Origin: Chelatococcus sp. HY11
GTDB taxonomy: Bacteria > Pseudomonadota > Alphaproteobacteria > Rhizobiales > Beijerinckiaceae
Direction: 5' to 3'
Length of the DNA: 64,000 nucleotides
NCBI RefSeq assembly: GCF_018398335.1
Contig: NZ_JAHBRX010000001.1
Coordinates: forward strand, 2,410,001 to 2,474,000
A program made the position numbers and the translations under genes. Positions 36,476 through 45,060 of the stretch are shown piece after piece (position 1 is the stretch's first letter; each line of letters starts with the position of its first letter). The notes under the pieces are model-generated. The model made no database searches. It had not been told where the DNA came from and saw only the letters and a program-made list of their open reading frames with translations.

Positions 36476-37593
36476 ACCCGGATGTCCTGATCATAGGCGG
36501 TGGTCTGCACGGGCTTTCGGCCGCCCTGCAGGCGGCCCGTCAGGGCGCAAGAGTGCAACTCGTCGAGCGGCACTTTCTCGGACGCCATGCTTCAGGAGCA
36601 ACAGCTGCCGGCGTTCGCACGCTCGGTCGAGACGTCGCGGAATTACCTCTCAGCTTAGAGGCTGCCAAAACTTGGCGCGACATGAAAGGACTTGTCGGCG
36701 ACGACTGCGGGTTCGTTGCCTGTGGACAACTGCAGGTTGCCGAGGACGAACAGGCTCTGGCGAAGATCAAGAACCGCATCGATCGGCTCAAGACCATGGG
36801 CTATCATCACGAGCAGCTTGTCAGCCCAGAGGAGATGCGCAGCCTTTTACCCGGCCTATCCCCGCATTGTGTTGGCGGAGCGTGGGTTTCCAGTGACGGT
36901 TCGGCCGACCCGCATCAGGCCATCCGTGCCTTTCGGGACGCTGCAGTTCAAGCTGGGGTTACGATTACCGAAGAGTGCCTGGTAACGGCGCTGCTCCGAT
37001 CACCAACCGGCTGGCGCGTGGAGACAACGCGCGGCGTTTTCGAGGCGAAGCTCATCGTCAATGCGGCTGGGGCCTGGGCCGATCACGTTTCAGCTCTTGC
37101 CGGCGATCCGCTGAAACACGCGATCCGCACCTCCATGATGGTCGTGACGGAACGCTCCGTTCCGAAAATCCGGCCAGTTGTAGGATCGCTCGGAAAGAAG
37201 CTTTCGTTGAAACAGACCCCTCAAGGAACCCTCCTCATCGGGGGTGGATCGCAGGGAAGACTTGCAGCTGACAGACAATCCGCCACCGTTGATGTCATGG
37301 CGCTCGCAGCGTCGGCACGGGCGGCGGTGCGGGTCTTTCCCGAACTGCGTGGGATACGGATCGTCCGAACGTGGGTGGGCATGGAGGCGATGACTTCCGA
37401 CCATCGCCCCGTGATCGGCTTTTCCACCCAGGTCGAGGGCCTGATCCATGTCTTCGGCTTTTCCGGACACGGATTTCAACTTGTACCCTCCGTCGGGCGC
37501 GTTGTCGCTGACCTGATCTGTCAGGGTCGCACAAATCACAATCTGGACGCCTTCTGCGCAAGCCGCGTCTCCATAGAAAGGATTGCCGCATGA
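36472..37593 (+). CDS. FAD-dependent oxidoreductase, second DAO-type protein
   Basis: This 373-aa DAO-fold protein starts MNPDVLIIGGGLHGLSAALQ and shows GVRTLGRDVAELPLSLEAAK, LIVNAAGAWADHVSALAGD and RTWVGMEAMTSDHRPVIGFS. It is a paralogue of the beta subunit in the same operon, coupled by ATGA on both sides. It may be an alternative beta subunit for a second substrate, or a separate oxidase for the first product. Confidence 0.87.
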   Translation: MNPDVLIIGGGLHGLSAALQAARQGARVQLVERHFLGRHASGATAAGVRTLGRDVAELPLSLEAAKTWRDMKGLVGDDCGFVACGQLQVAEDEQALAKIKNRIDRLKTMGYHHEQLVSPEEMRSLLPGLSPHCVGGAWVSSDGSADPHQAIRAFRDAAVQAGVTITEECLVTALLRSPTGWRVETTRGVFEAKLIVNAAGAWADHVSALAGDPLKHAIRTSMMVVTERSVPKIRPVVGSLGKKLSLKQTPQGTLLIGGGSQGRLAADRQSATVDVMALAASARAAVRVFPELRGIRIVRTWVGMEAMTSDHRPVIGFSTQVEGLIHVFGFSGHGFQLVPSVGRVVADLICQGRTNHNLDAFCASRVSIERIAA

Positions 37594-38531
37594 TAGGTTA
37601 TGCGATCCGAAGACTTCTGCTGGCGATCCCGACATTGCTCGCCATGCTCACTCTTGTGTTTGTTCTGGTTCGACTGGTTCCCGGGGACGCTGCCGTTGCC
37701 ATGCTCGGTGATCGGGCAAGCGACGCCGCCCTTCAGGCGCTACGCATTCAACTCGGCCTCGATCAACCAATTGCTGTCCAATACTTACATTTTATGTCGG
37801 ATATGCTGACTGGTAATTTCGGCCGGTCAATGGTGAGCGGCCGTACAGTGCTCGAAGAGGTGGCGCTGGTTCTCCCCTACACACTCGAACTCGCCGCTGC
37901 GGCAATGCTGGTAGGAACATTGCTCGGCGTTCCGCTGGGCGTTATCGCCGCCGTACGTCGTGACCAGTGGCTGGATTATCTCAGCCGTATCCTGTCTCTC
38001 GTGGGCCTGTCTTTCCCCGGTTTCGTTTCCGCCATTTTGATGCTTCTCGCATTTGCGGTTTGGTTACAGTGGCTGCCGGTGATGAGCCGCGCCACCAGCG
38101 ACCCGGTCGACCATTTCCTTAATCTATTGCTCCCGGCGCTGAACCTCGGCCTGATCATGACGGCTTACCTCGCGCGCGTCACACGCTCTTCCATGCTCGA
38201 TGTCATGGGTGAGGACTATATCCGTACTGCCCGTGCGAAGGGTGTTCACTCCCGCAGCCTCATCTTGCGCCACGCGCTCGGCAACGCCCTTATTCCCATC
38301 GTCACGGTGGTGGGTCTGTATTTTGGTACGCTCATCGGCAATTCCGTTCTCACTGAGATCGTCTTTACTCGTCCAGGGCTCGGCAAGCTCATCCTGGGCG
38401 CTCTGCAGTCCCGTGATTACACGATGCTTCAAGGACTGATGGTCGTCTTCGCAACCTTCGTCATCATCGTGAACACCACCACAGATCTTATTTACGCCCT
38501 CGTCGATCCCAGAGTGAGTCTTGCCCGATGA
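37590..38531 (+). CDS. Peptide/opine-type ABC transporter permease (DppB family), second set
   Basis: This 313-aa inner-membrane permease shows the N-terminal MIGYAIRRLLLAIPTLLAML, VRLVPGDAAVAMLG, RTARAKGVHSRSLILRHALG and the C-terminal DLIYALVDPRVSLAR. ATGA overlaps couple it to the oxidoreductase upstream and to DppC downstream. It presumably works with the binding protein at 31091. Confidence 0.93.
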   Translation: MIGYAIRRLLLAIPTLLAMLTLVFVLVRLVPGDAAVAMLGDRASDAALQALRIQLGLDQPIAVQYLHFMSDMLTGNFGRSMVSGRTVLEEVALVLPYTLELAAAAMLVGTLLGVPLGVIAAVRRDQWLDYLSRILSLVGLSFPGFVSAILMLLAFAVWLQWLPVMSRATSDPVDHFLNLLLPALNLGLIMTAYLARVTRSSMLDVMGEDYIRTARAKGVHSRSLILRHALGNALIPIVTVVGLYFGTLIGNSVLTEIVFTRPGLGKLILGALQSRDYTMLQGLMVVFATFVIIVNTTTDLIYALVDPRVSLAR

Positions 38532-39406
38532 CCGACGTCACCATTTCCCAAACCTTTCCCGCGCGGCAGCCCAACCCGGTTCTGAAGGCTTTGCGTCGCA
38601 ATCGCTTTTCGTGGATCGGCATTGGGCTTCTGGCGCTGATCATCCTGCTTGCGGTTCTCGCACCGATTATCGCGCCATACGATCCATTGAAGCAGAATAT
38701 TCTCCACCGGCTGAGCCCGCCCTCGCTCCAGTTCTGGCTGGGAACGGACAGCTATGGGCGCGATGTTCTTTCACGCCTTCTCTACGGCGCCCGCGTGTCA
38801 CTATCGATCGGCTTTCTTTCCGTGTTGATAGCCATGGTCGTCGGATCGGCACTTGGAATTCTGGCAGGCTATATCGGCGGCGTGTTCGACCAGATCGTGA
38901 TGGGTATCGTCGACGTGATGCTGTCCTTTCCGACGCTGCTGTTGGGATTGATGGTTGCTGCCATGCTCGGGGCAAGCTTCGAAAATCTGATCATCGCAAT
39001 CGCCATCACGGAAACCGCTCCGTTCGCTCGCGTCGCGCGGGCGCCGACGATCGCCATGAAACGGCGTGACTTTGTTGAGGCAGGCCGGTCGCTCGGTTTC
39101 TCGCCATTCCGGATCATGAGAGTGCATATCCTCCCGAACATCCTCTCCGACATTGTTGTTGTCGCTTCGCTATGGATGGCGTCCGCCATCCGAACGGAGG
39201 CATCACTGGCATTTATCGGCCTTGGCGTTCTGCCGCCGACCGCAACCTGGGGCGGGATGATCCGCGAAGGCTTTGAAAACATCCTGAGTGCCTGGTGGCT
39301 GGTTGTCTTTCCCTCGCTTGCCATCCTCCTGACCGTACTCGCCCTGAACATACTTGGAGACGCGCTTCGCGACGCGATCGATCCGAAAACAAGGAGCGCG
39401 CAATGA
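38528..39406 (+). CDS. Peptide/opine-type ABC transporter permease (DppC family), second set
   Basis: This 292-aa inner-membrane permease shows FSWIGIGLLALIILLAVLAP, WLGTDSYGRDVLSRLLYGAR, VEAGRSLGFSPFRIMRVHIL and EASLAFIGLGVLPPTATWGG. It is the last intact gene of the operon. Its stop overlaps the ATG of a following gene that survives for only 13 codons. Confidence 0.93.
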   Translation: MTDVTISQTFPARQPNPVLKALRRNRFSWIGIGLLALIILLAVLAPIIAPYDPLKQNILHRLSPPSLQFWLGTDSYGRDVLSRLLYGARVSLSIGFLSVLIAMVVGSALGILAGYIGGVFDQIVMGIVDVMLSFPTLLLGLMVAAMLGASFENLIIAIAITETAPFARVARAPTIAMKRRDFVEAGRSLGFSPFRIMRVHILPNILSDIVVVASLWMASAIRTEASLAFIGLGVLPPTATWGGMIREGFENILSAWWLVVFPSLAILLTVLALNILGDALRDAIDPKTRSAQ

Positions 39407-39444
39407 CGTTGCCGATTCAAGAAGCCGTCACCGAGCGAGTATAG
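39403..39444 (+). pseudogene. Truncated gene start at end of operon
   Basis: An ATGA overlap identical to the operon's other junctions begins a frame reading MTLPIQEAVTERV and then a stop at 39442. The continuation is replaced by integrase-like sequence on the other strand. Gene order in such operons predicts an ABC ATPase gene here. That is inference, since only about 10 codons are native. Confidence 0.55.
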
Positions 39445-39637
39445 CCCCAGCGTTTTGGCACTGGATGATGAAGGTCTTGACACCGGCCTTGGTCACACGG
39501 ACGCCGAAGCCCCTCAATCTCCATCCCACAGAGATGCTTACCCCGTAGCTGGTGCTTCCAACGCCTCAACGGCCTTCTTCCAGGCGTTGTTGTCCGCAAG
39601 GATGGCGGCGCGCCGGCCGGCCCTCAACGGCGGCTAA
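39428..39637 (-). pseudogene. Tyrosine integrase remnant
   Basis: The minus-strand frame gives LRGFGVRVTKAGVKTFIIQC then QNAGA and a stop at 39428. This matches the N-terminal DNA-binding domain (DUF4102-like) of phage/island tyrosine recombinases. Immediately upstream on the same strand is another open scrap containing ILADNNAWKKAVEALEAPAT, unrecognised. No catalytic domain remains. It marks the right junction of the accessory block. Confidence 0.55.
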
Positions 39638-40626
39638 GGCGACAAGATACCAGCCCTTCGTAGCAGCCAGTAAACCAGAACGCTCGCGCAGATACATAAC
39701 CCGCCAGCGATCCAGGCCCCGCCATCGGTATCGAGAAGGGGCAGATCCTTCGTGTTCATGCCAAAAAAGCCGGTTACGAGCGTAGGCGGCAACATCATGG
39801 CGGTAATGATGGACAGCGCGTGCAGATGGCGGTTCGTCTCACTGTTGATCTTGGTGTCCATCTCGTCCTGAAGGAGGCGCGCCCGGGCGAGAAGCAGCCC
39901 GGCATCGTCGTCCAGCATATCGAGCTGCACGGCGAGGCGCTCGGCAACGGCTCCGAACCCCTGCGGAAGCTTCCGGTCGTGCAAGCGATCTAGCCTCCGA
40001 AACAGCCCACCGAGCGGGAGGAGTTGGCGATGGACCTGCGCGGTCATGCGGCGCACCGGTATGAGCTTGCGACGCTCGTCACGCGATGTTTCGCTCAGTA
40101 TCTGATCCTCGATCAGATCCAGCTCGTCAGACAATTCCAAGAGTATATCGTTGATGGCGCCGCCAAACTGCGCGACAATCGCTTCGAGCAGCGTCGCCGG
40201 CCCGTCATAGGACTGACCCGACTCGACGATCCGGTGTATGACTTCGACGGACCGCAGCGGATGGCGCCGGAAACTCACGAAGAGGCGATCGCCGCAGGCA
40301 AAGCGCCAGCGCGCAAGTTCCTTGGTGTCTCCCGCGAATTCGCGCTGCAGATCGGCGAAAATGCCATGGATGACGCCATCGTCAACCCGCAGACAAAGGC
40401 GCTCATCCGGCTGGTAGAAGGTGGCCTTCACTGCGTCCGGCAAGTGCAAGTTGGCGATGAAGTTGCTCGCGCGCACGTCGCTTTGCGCCAGATGCAGCCA
40501 GAACCAGCCCTCATCAGAGCCGAGCGTGGCCGCATCGACGGGTAGGGTCAAACGCTCCGCAGAACCATTCCTCCGGAACCAATAGGCCCAAAGCAGACCA
40601 GAACGGTCTTCCGATTCGTCTTGCAT
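39634..40626 (-). CDS. zntB: CorA-family divalent metal transporter (ZntB-like)
   Basis: This 330-aa protein has a large N-terminal cytosolic domain, a long helix region (about 170-265) and two C-terminal membrane segments. The pore signature GMN is at residue 289 in TGFFGMNTKDLPL, followed by a final TM helix (WIAGGLCICASVLVYWLL). The soluble domain and the DGG after GMN resemble the zinc transporter ZntB more than Mg-specific CorA. It is monocistronic and core-genome-like in composition. Confidence 0.88.
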   Translation of the reverse strand: MQDESEDRSGLLWAYWFRRNGSAERLTLPVDAATLGSDEGWFWLHLAQSDVRASNFIANLHLPDAVKATFYQPDERLCLRVDDGVIHGIFADLQREFAGDTKELARWRFACGDRLFVSFRRHPLRSVEVIHRIVESGQSYDGPATLLEAIVAQFGGAINDILLELSDELDLIEDQILSETSRDERRKLIPVRRMTAQVHRQLLPLGGLFRRLDRLHDRKLPQGFGAVAERLAVQLDMLDDDAGLLLARARLLQDEMDTKINSETNRHLHALSIITAMMLPPTLVTGFFGMNTKDLPLLDTDGGAWIAGGLCICASVLVYWLLRRAGILSP

Positions 40627-41084
40627 GGCGCGCCCACTTCAGATGCTCACGGGGCGTGTATCCCGCAGATACCGTATATTTGCTAGAGAATATTCCGCAA
40701 TAAGACGTAAAGAACAGCCGGCAAAATGATAGAGCAAGGCAACGACGGCGCCTAGGCCAAGAGAAGGTTTCGAAACCTCGACATCTGCAAGCCGGATATG
40801 TTGTCCGCTATTGTCCGGTTACATCAAACGAGAGCACGTGCGTTATGGACACCGGAAGGCCGCAAGCATCGGCCGCGAAAACTGTTCCGGCCGGGACAAG
40901 CTCGGCGGACGCATCTTGCGCGTGGGTGGATCGGAGTTGCCGATATCTCGCCGACGGGAACCACGATACGCTTTTGGCCACCATGGCGCCGAGCCAAGCG
41001 CGATGACGACGGCGGCTTTCGGGTCGCCGCCTTTGTTCCAGGCCCCGTATATTGAAGCACGATGCTCCGCTACCGCCGCATGCC
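40627..41084. other. Intergenic region between zntB-like and MFS genes
   Basis: About 460 bases with no supported gene. A perfect 14-bp palindrome is present at 40765-40778. Confidence 0.5.
40765..40778. promoter_or_regulatory. Perfect 14-bp palindrome, possible operator
   Basis: AGGTTTCGAAACCT is fully self-complementary and lies about 140 bp upstream of the zntB-like start. No cognate regulator is adjacent. Confidence 0.35.
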
Positions 41085-42323
41085 TCATTCGGACGGCTTC
41101 GCGGGGCTGGAACGATGCGCCGCATAGGTTCCGGCTAAAGCAAGGACCGCGAGCAGAAGCGGGAGGAACGACAGCCATAGCACTGTATCCCATCCATAGA
41201 CGGCGAGCAGCCCACCGGACAGGAAGGAGCCGATCGCCATGGTTCCAAACACCACGAAGTCGTTGAGCGACTGCACCCTGGCCTTTTCGTTCGACCGGTG
41301 ACACTCCAGCACGAGCGCCGAGGCCCCCACGAAGCCGAAGTTCCAGCCGATGCCGAGCAGGATGAGCGTCAGCCAGAAATGCGCGACATCCACACCCAGC
41401 AAACCGACCGCCGCCGACACCCCGATCAGCGCCAGCCCAGCCGAGACCACGCTCGGCGCGCCAAAGCGCGTGATCAGACGCCCCGTCAAGAAGCTGGGAG
41501 CATACATGGCGATCACGTGCCATTGCAGGCCAAGGTTAGACGCTTCCTGCGGAAGACCGCACATACGCATGGCAAGAGGGGCCGCGGTCATGAGAAAGTT
41601 CATGAGCAGATATGACACGACCCCGCAGATCACCGCCGCGATGAACCGAGGCTGCCGCGCGATCTCGCCAAGCGGCCGCCCACCGGACATGTCAGCGGCT
41701 GTCGGCTTAGGAAGCCGGACGCCATACAGAATGACAGCGGAAAGGGCAGCCACCCCGCCCTGCGCCAGGAAGGATGCCGCAAACATATAGGGCATCCAGA
41801 GATACATGGTATGGGTGACAAGCTGCGGCCCGATCACCCCCGCAAATATCCCGCCGGCCATGACGAGAGACAAGGCGCGCGGGCGCCGCTCGGGCGGCAC
41901 ACAATCCGCCGCCGCGAAACGAAAAGTCAGGACGACGGCGGCATAGACTCCTCCGAAGAACGTCGCCGTGCAGAAAAGCCAGAAGGAACTCAGCATCACC
42001 GCCAGGAACGCGAGCAAACCGGCCAGCACACCGCACCCCGTTCCGGTCATGAATGCAGTGCGGCGGCCGTGCCGCTGGGCGATGGCACCGGCGGGCAAGG
42101 TGCTGGCTGCCATGCCGACCACGAAGATCGAGATCGGAAGGGTCGCCAGCGCCGGCGTAGGCGCCAGCATGTCGCCCACGATCGCCCCGGTCGCATAGAC
42201 AACCACGGCGTTCGCCCCCGCAAGCGCCTGCGCGACGGTCAGCCTTGCGACGTTGCTCCGCGCGTAAGGGTAAACGGGCGCTCGAGATGGTTGGCCTGGT
42301 ATGCGTGCGGAAGCGTGCGACAT
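41085..42323 (-). CDS. Major facilitator superfamily transporter
   Basis: This 412-aa protein has about twelve hydrophobic segments in two six-helix halves. The loop motif after TM2 reads GAIAQRHGRRTAFMTGTG, the MFS motif A (G-x-x-x-x-R-x-G-R-R). The N-terminal 25 residues are hydrophilic. The substrate cannot be inferred. It is probably monocistronic. Confidence 0.87.
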   Translation of the reverse strand: MSHASARIPGQPSRAPVYPYARSNVARLTVAQALAGANAVVVYATGAIVGDMLAPTPALATLPISIFVVGMAASTLPAGAIAQRHGRRTAFMTGTGCGVLAGLLAFLAVMLSSFWLFCTATFFGGVYAAVVLTFRFAAADCVPPERRPRALSLVMAGGIFAGVIGPQLVTHTMYLWMPYMFAASFLAQGGVAALSAVILYGVRLPKPTAADMSGGRPLGEIARQPRFIAAVICGVVSYLLMNFLMTAAPLAMRMCGLPQEASNLGLQWHVIAMYAPSFLTGRLITRFGAPSVVSAGLALIGVSAAVGLLGVDVAHFWLTLILLGIGWNFGFVGASALVLECHRSNEKARVQSLNDFVVFGTMAIGSFLSGGLLAVYGWDTVLWLSFLPLLLAVLALAGTYAAHRSSPAKPSE

Positions 42324-42958
42324 TGGGTACTTCAGAGGTTGGGTGATGGATCGAGCAGGGCACGCTGGTGTAATCGGCTTTTCCGCCCCGCGTCAAAAAT
42401 CCGCCCTGACTCGCGCATTCGGCGCTGCGCCATCTGTGTCGACGATCCTTTTGTCAGGCCTGTGCCCCGACACCGGGACCATCTCAAGCGCCCTCCGCAC
42501 GTCATCTTCTCTTTGGCTGATCTTCATGGCTCCGTTATGTGGGATGTGGATATTGCAACGCGACGCGGGGATGTATGGCTTCCACGGCCTATTCCTGCCA
42601 GTACATCATCGACGAGCTTGTCGAGATTGCGCCATTCCACCCGCAGTCCCGGCTACCTCCGCCATCTGGTGCCGGTCGATATGTACGTGCCGGAATTGTA
42701 CTGAGGGCTAGGACGACACGGTCACGAGAATAACGTCATGTCATCCTGGGCCCGTCGTTGCGCAACGTCCCGGGATGACAGGCGGTGGTTGAGTGATCGC
42801 GCTCGGCGGATCACAGCGGACGAAGGCCTTTGGGCCAACGGCAACGGCACATCCCCACACTGTCGTCGAACTGTCGCACAAGCGTCATAGAAGCGGTCCC
42901 GAGAACGCGCTGCGGTCCAGTCGGGCGTGGGCATCCGTCATTCTGACAACTGCGATTT
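42324..42958. other. Intergenic region upstream of the iron-type ABC operon
   Basis: About 635 bases with no gene I can support. Several short frames read in both directions but none shows family features. An extragenic palindrome lies at 42739-42780. Confidence 0.5.
42739..42780. repeat. Extragenic imperfect palindrome
   Basis: TGTCATCCTGGGCCCG at the left and TCCCGGGATGACA at the right form an imperfect stem. The TCATCC...GGGATGA form is common in alphaproteobacterial intergenic repeats and is related to the copy at 56534-56610. Confidence 0.5.
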
Positions 42959-44089
42959 GTGACCGTGTTTCAAGCTCCACCGAGGACAACAGCCCTTCCT
43001 GCTCTCGAAGCAGATGGCATCGCCTTTTCGTATGGGCCCACAGCGATCCTCGAACGCCTTGACGTAAGCGTCGGCGCCTCGGAAATCCTGGCGTTGCTCG
43101 GCCCGTCCGGCTGCGGCAAGACCACGCTGCTCAAGCTCATCGCCGGACTGCTCGCGCCGACGGGAGGGCGCATCCGCATCGGAGGGGAGATCGTCGCCGA
43201 TGCCCGCAAGGTGCTGCCGCCGGAGAAGCGCGGGCTCGGCATGGTGTTTCAGGACTATGCGCTCTGGCCGCATCTCAGCGTGGCCCGGAACGTCAGCTTT
43301 CCCCTGGAAATGCGCGGCGTTGGACGGGCGGAGCGTGACAGCCGGGCGCGCGAGGCCCTGCGCCGCGTCGGCCTGGCGGCCTTTGCCGACCGCTCGCCGG
43401 GATCGCTGTCCGGAGGACAGCAACAGCGCGTGTCGATCGCACGGGCGATCGTCTCCGAACCGCGTCTGGTCCTCTTCGACGAGCCCCTTTCCAATCTCGA
43501 CCGCGACCTGAAGGAAACGCTCGTCGGCGAGATCTCGTCACTGATCCGCGAACTCGGCCTGAGTGGGGTCTACGTGACGCATGACCACGCCGAGGCCTTC
43601 GGGCTGGCGGATCGCGTCGCGGTGATGCGTGCCGGCAAGATCATTCAGCTTGATCCGCCGGAACGCCTCGTCAGTGACCCCGCCTCGCCGGATGTCTGCG
43701 AATTCCTCCACCTCGGAACGATGGCCGATGTCGAGATCCGGGAGGGGGACATCTACGTCCCCGCGGCCCGGATGGTCATTGGCCGACTTCCGGTCGGCGG
43801 CGACGGCGCGCGCCACGGCCGGCTGCTGCTGCGCCGCGATTCGCTGGTGCCCTGCCTGTCCGGGCCGCAGACACTGCCCGGCACCGTCACACGCGCGTTG
43901 TTCCGCGGCGATCATTATCTCTTGACCGTGCGCCTCGGCGAGGACGGCGCGCCCGGCCTGTCCGTCATCGTGATCGCTCCGAGCCGGGCGGCGATCGGCG
44001 AAACCATAGCCCTGAAAATTTCCATGGACCGACTGCGCTTCTTTCCGAGCGAGGCAGCCCGTCCAGCTGCACTGGAGACCACACCATGA
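42959..44089 (+). CDS. ABC transporter ATP-binding protein (FbpC/PotA type)
   Basis: This 376-aa ATPase has Walker A GPSGCGKTT (48-56), signature LSGGQQQR (151-158), Walker B LVLFDEP with Asp175-Glu176, and a C-terminal TOBE-type regulatory domain (about 250-376). It energises import by the following binding protein and fused permease. The GTG start at 42959 lacks a clear ribosome binding site; GTG 42965 is an alternative. It overlaps the next gene by ATGA. Confidence 0.9.
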   Translation: MTVFQAPPRTTALPALEADGIAFSYGPTAILERLDVSVGASEILALLGPSGCGKTTLLKLIAGLLAPTGGRIRIGGEIVADARKVLPPEKRGLGMVFQDYALWPHLSVARNVSFPLEMRGVGRAERDSRAREALRRVGLAAFADRSPGSLSGGQQQRVSIARAIVSEPRLVLFDEPLSNLDRDLKETLVGEISSLIRELGLSGVYVTHDHAEAFGLADRVAVMRAGKIIQLDPPERLVSDPASPDVCEFLHLGTMADVEIREGDIYVPAARMVIGRLPVGGDGARHGRLLLRRDSLVPCLSGPQTLPGTVTRALFRGDHYLLTVRLGEDGAPGLSVIVIAPSRAAIGETIALKISMDRLRFFPSEAARPAALETTP

Positions 44090-45054
44090 TGCGTAGAGCA
44101 TTTCTGGCCAAAGGACTTATCGTCGGCGCGATCACGCTCGGCCTCGCCACGGCGGCCACCGCCCAGGAGAAGATCACGGTCTATTCCGCTGGCCCCGCCA
44201 ATCTCATCGAAACCTTGGCGAAGGGCTTCACGGCGAAGACCAAGATCCCCGTGTCGGTGTTCCAGGGCACGACCGGCAAGGTCATGGCGCGCATCGAGGC
44301 CGAGGCCAGCAACCCGGTCGTCGACGTGCTGATCTCCGCCTCCTGGGATACGGCGACGGACTTCAGCAAGCGCGGCTGGCTCCTGCCCTACACCAGCCCG
44401 AATGCGGCGAAGGTGCCGGACTTCCTGAAGACCAAGGATGCCGTGGCGCAGGGCGTGTCCGCGCTCGCCATCGCCTGGAACCCGAAGAGCGGCACGCCGC
44501 GCCCGACCGACTGGGCCGATCTCGCCAAGCCGCCCTTCAAGGACCTCGTGACCATGCCGGATCCGGCTGAATCCGGCGCGACCTTCGAGCTGGTCGCCGC
44601 GCTCCAGGGCGAGAACTTCCAGCTGTTCAAGAACCTGAACGCCAATGGCATGGTCGTGGCCGGTGCCAATGCCGCCGCGCTGACGCCGGTGCTGCAGGGC
44701 GCCAAGGCCGCCGTGTTCGGCGCGGTCGACTACATCTCGCTCGGCGGGGCCGCGAAGGGCGAGAGCATCGAGGTTATCTTCCCCACGTCCGGAACGGTGA
44801 TCGCGCCGCGGCCGATGCTGATCCTCAACTGGTCCAAGCAGCCCGACAGCGCCAAGGCCTTCATCGACTACGTGCTGTCCGACGAAGGACAGGCCGCGGT
44901 CGCCAAGGTCTACCTCATGCCGGCGCGTACCGACGTGAAGGCCGACCGTCCGCTGATCGGCGACCTCAAGATCATCTCCGTGGACACGGACAAGGTCTAT
45001 GCGGCCCGCAAGGAAATCCTGTCCGGCTTCAACGCCGCGACCGGCGGAAAGTAA
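44086..45054 (+). CDS. ABC transporter substrate-binding protein (iron/2-aminoethylphosphonate type)
   Basis: This 322-aa periplasmic binding protein has a signal peptide ending ATAQEK (about residue 27), then ITVYSAGPANLIETLAKGFT, VFQGTTGKVMARIEAEASNP and VLISASWDTATDFSKRGWL. The fold matches FbpA/AfuA-like proteins. The paired iron-binding tyrosines of FbpA are not evident (AVDYISLGG has only one), so a non-iron ligand such as a phosphonate or other small anion is possible. Confidence 0.87.
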   Translation: MMRRAFLAKGLIVGAITLGLATAATAQEKITVYSAGPANLIETLAKGFTAKTKIPVSVFQGTTGKVMARIEAEASNPVVDVLISASWDTATDFSKRGWLLPYTSPNAAKVPDFLKTKDAVAQGVSALAIAWNPKSGTPRPTDWADLAKPPFKDLVTMPDPAESGATFELVAALQGENFQLFKNLNANGMVVAGANAAALTPVLQGAKAAVFGAVDYISLGGAAKGESIEVIFPTSGTVIAPRPMLILNWSKQPDSAKAFIDYVLSDEGQAAVAKVYLMPARTDVKADRPLIGDLKIISVDTDKVYAARKEILSGFNAATGGK

Positions 45055-45060
45055 GCAGCC

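Noticed and set aside
39403-39637. Search for a direct repeat of the tRNA-Gly 3' end at the right island junction
   Set aside because: No copy of the TTCGAATCCC/CGCCCGC segment was found near the integrase remnant, so attachment sites are not claimed.
42324-42958. Several short frames in the gap before the iron-type ABC operon considered as a transposase relic
   Set aside because: No catalytic motif or terminal inverted repeats could be identified on either strand.
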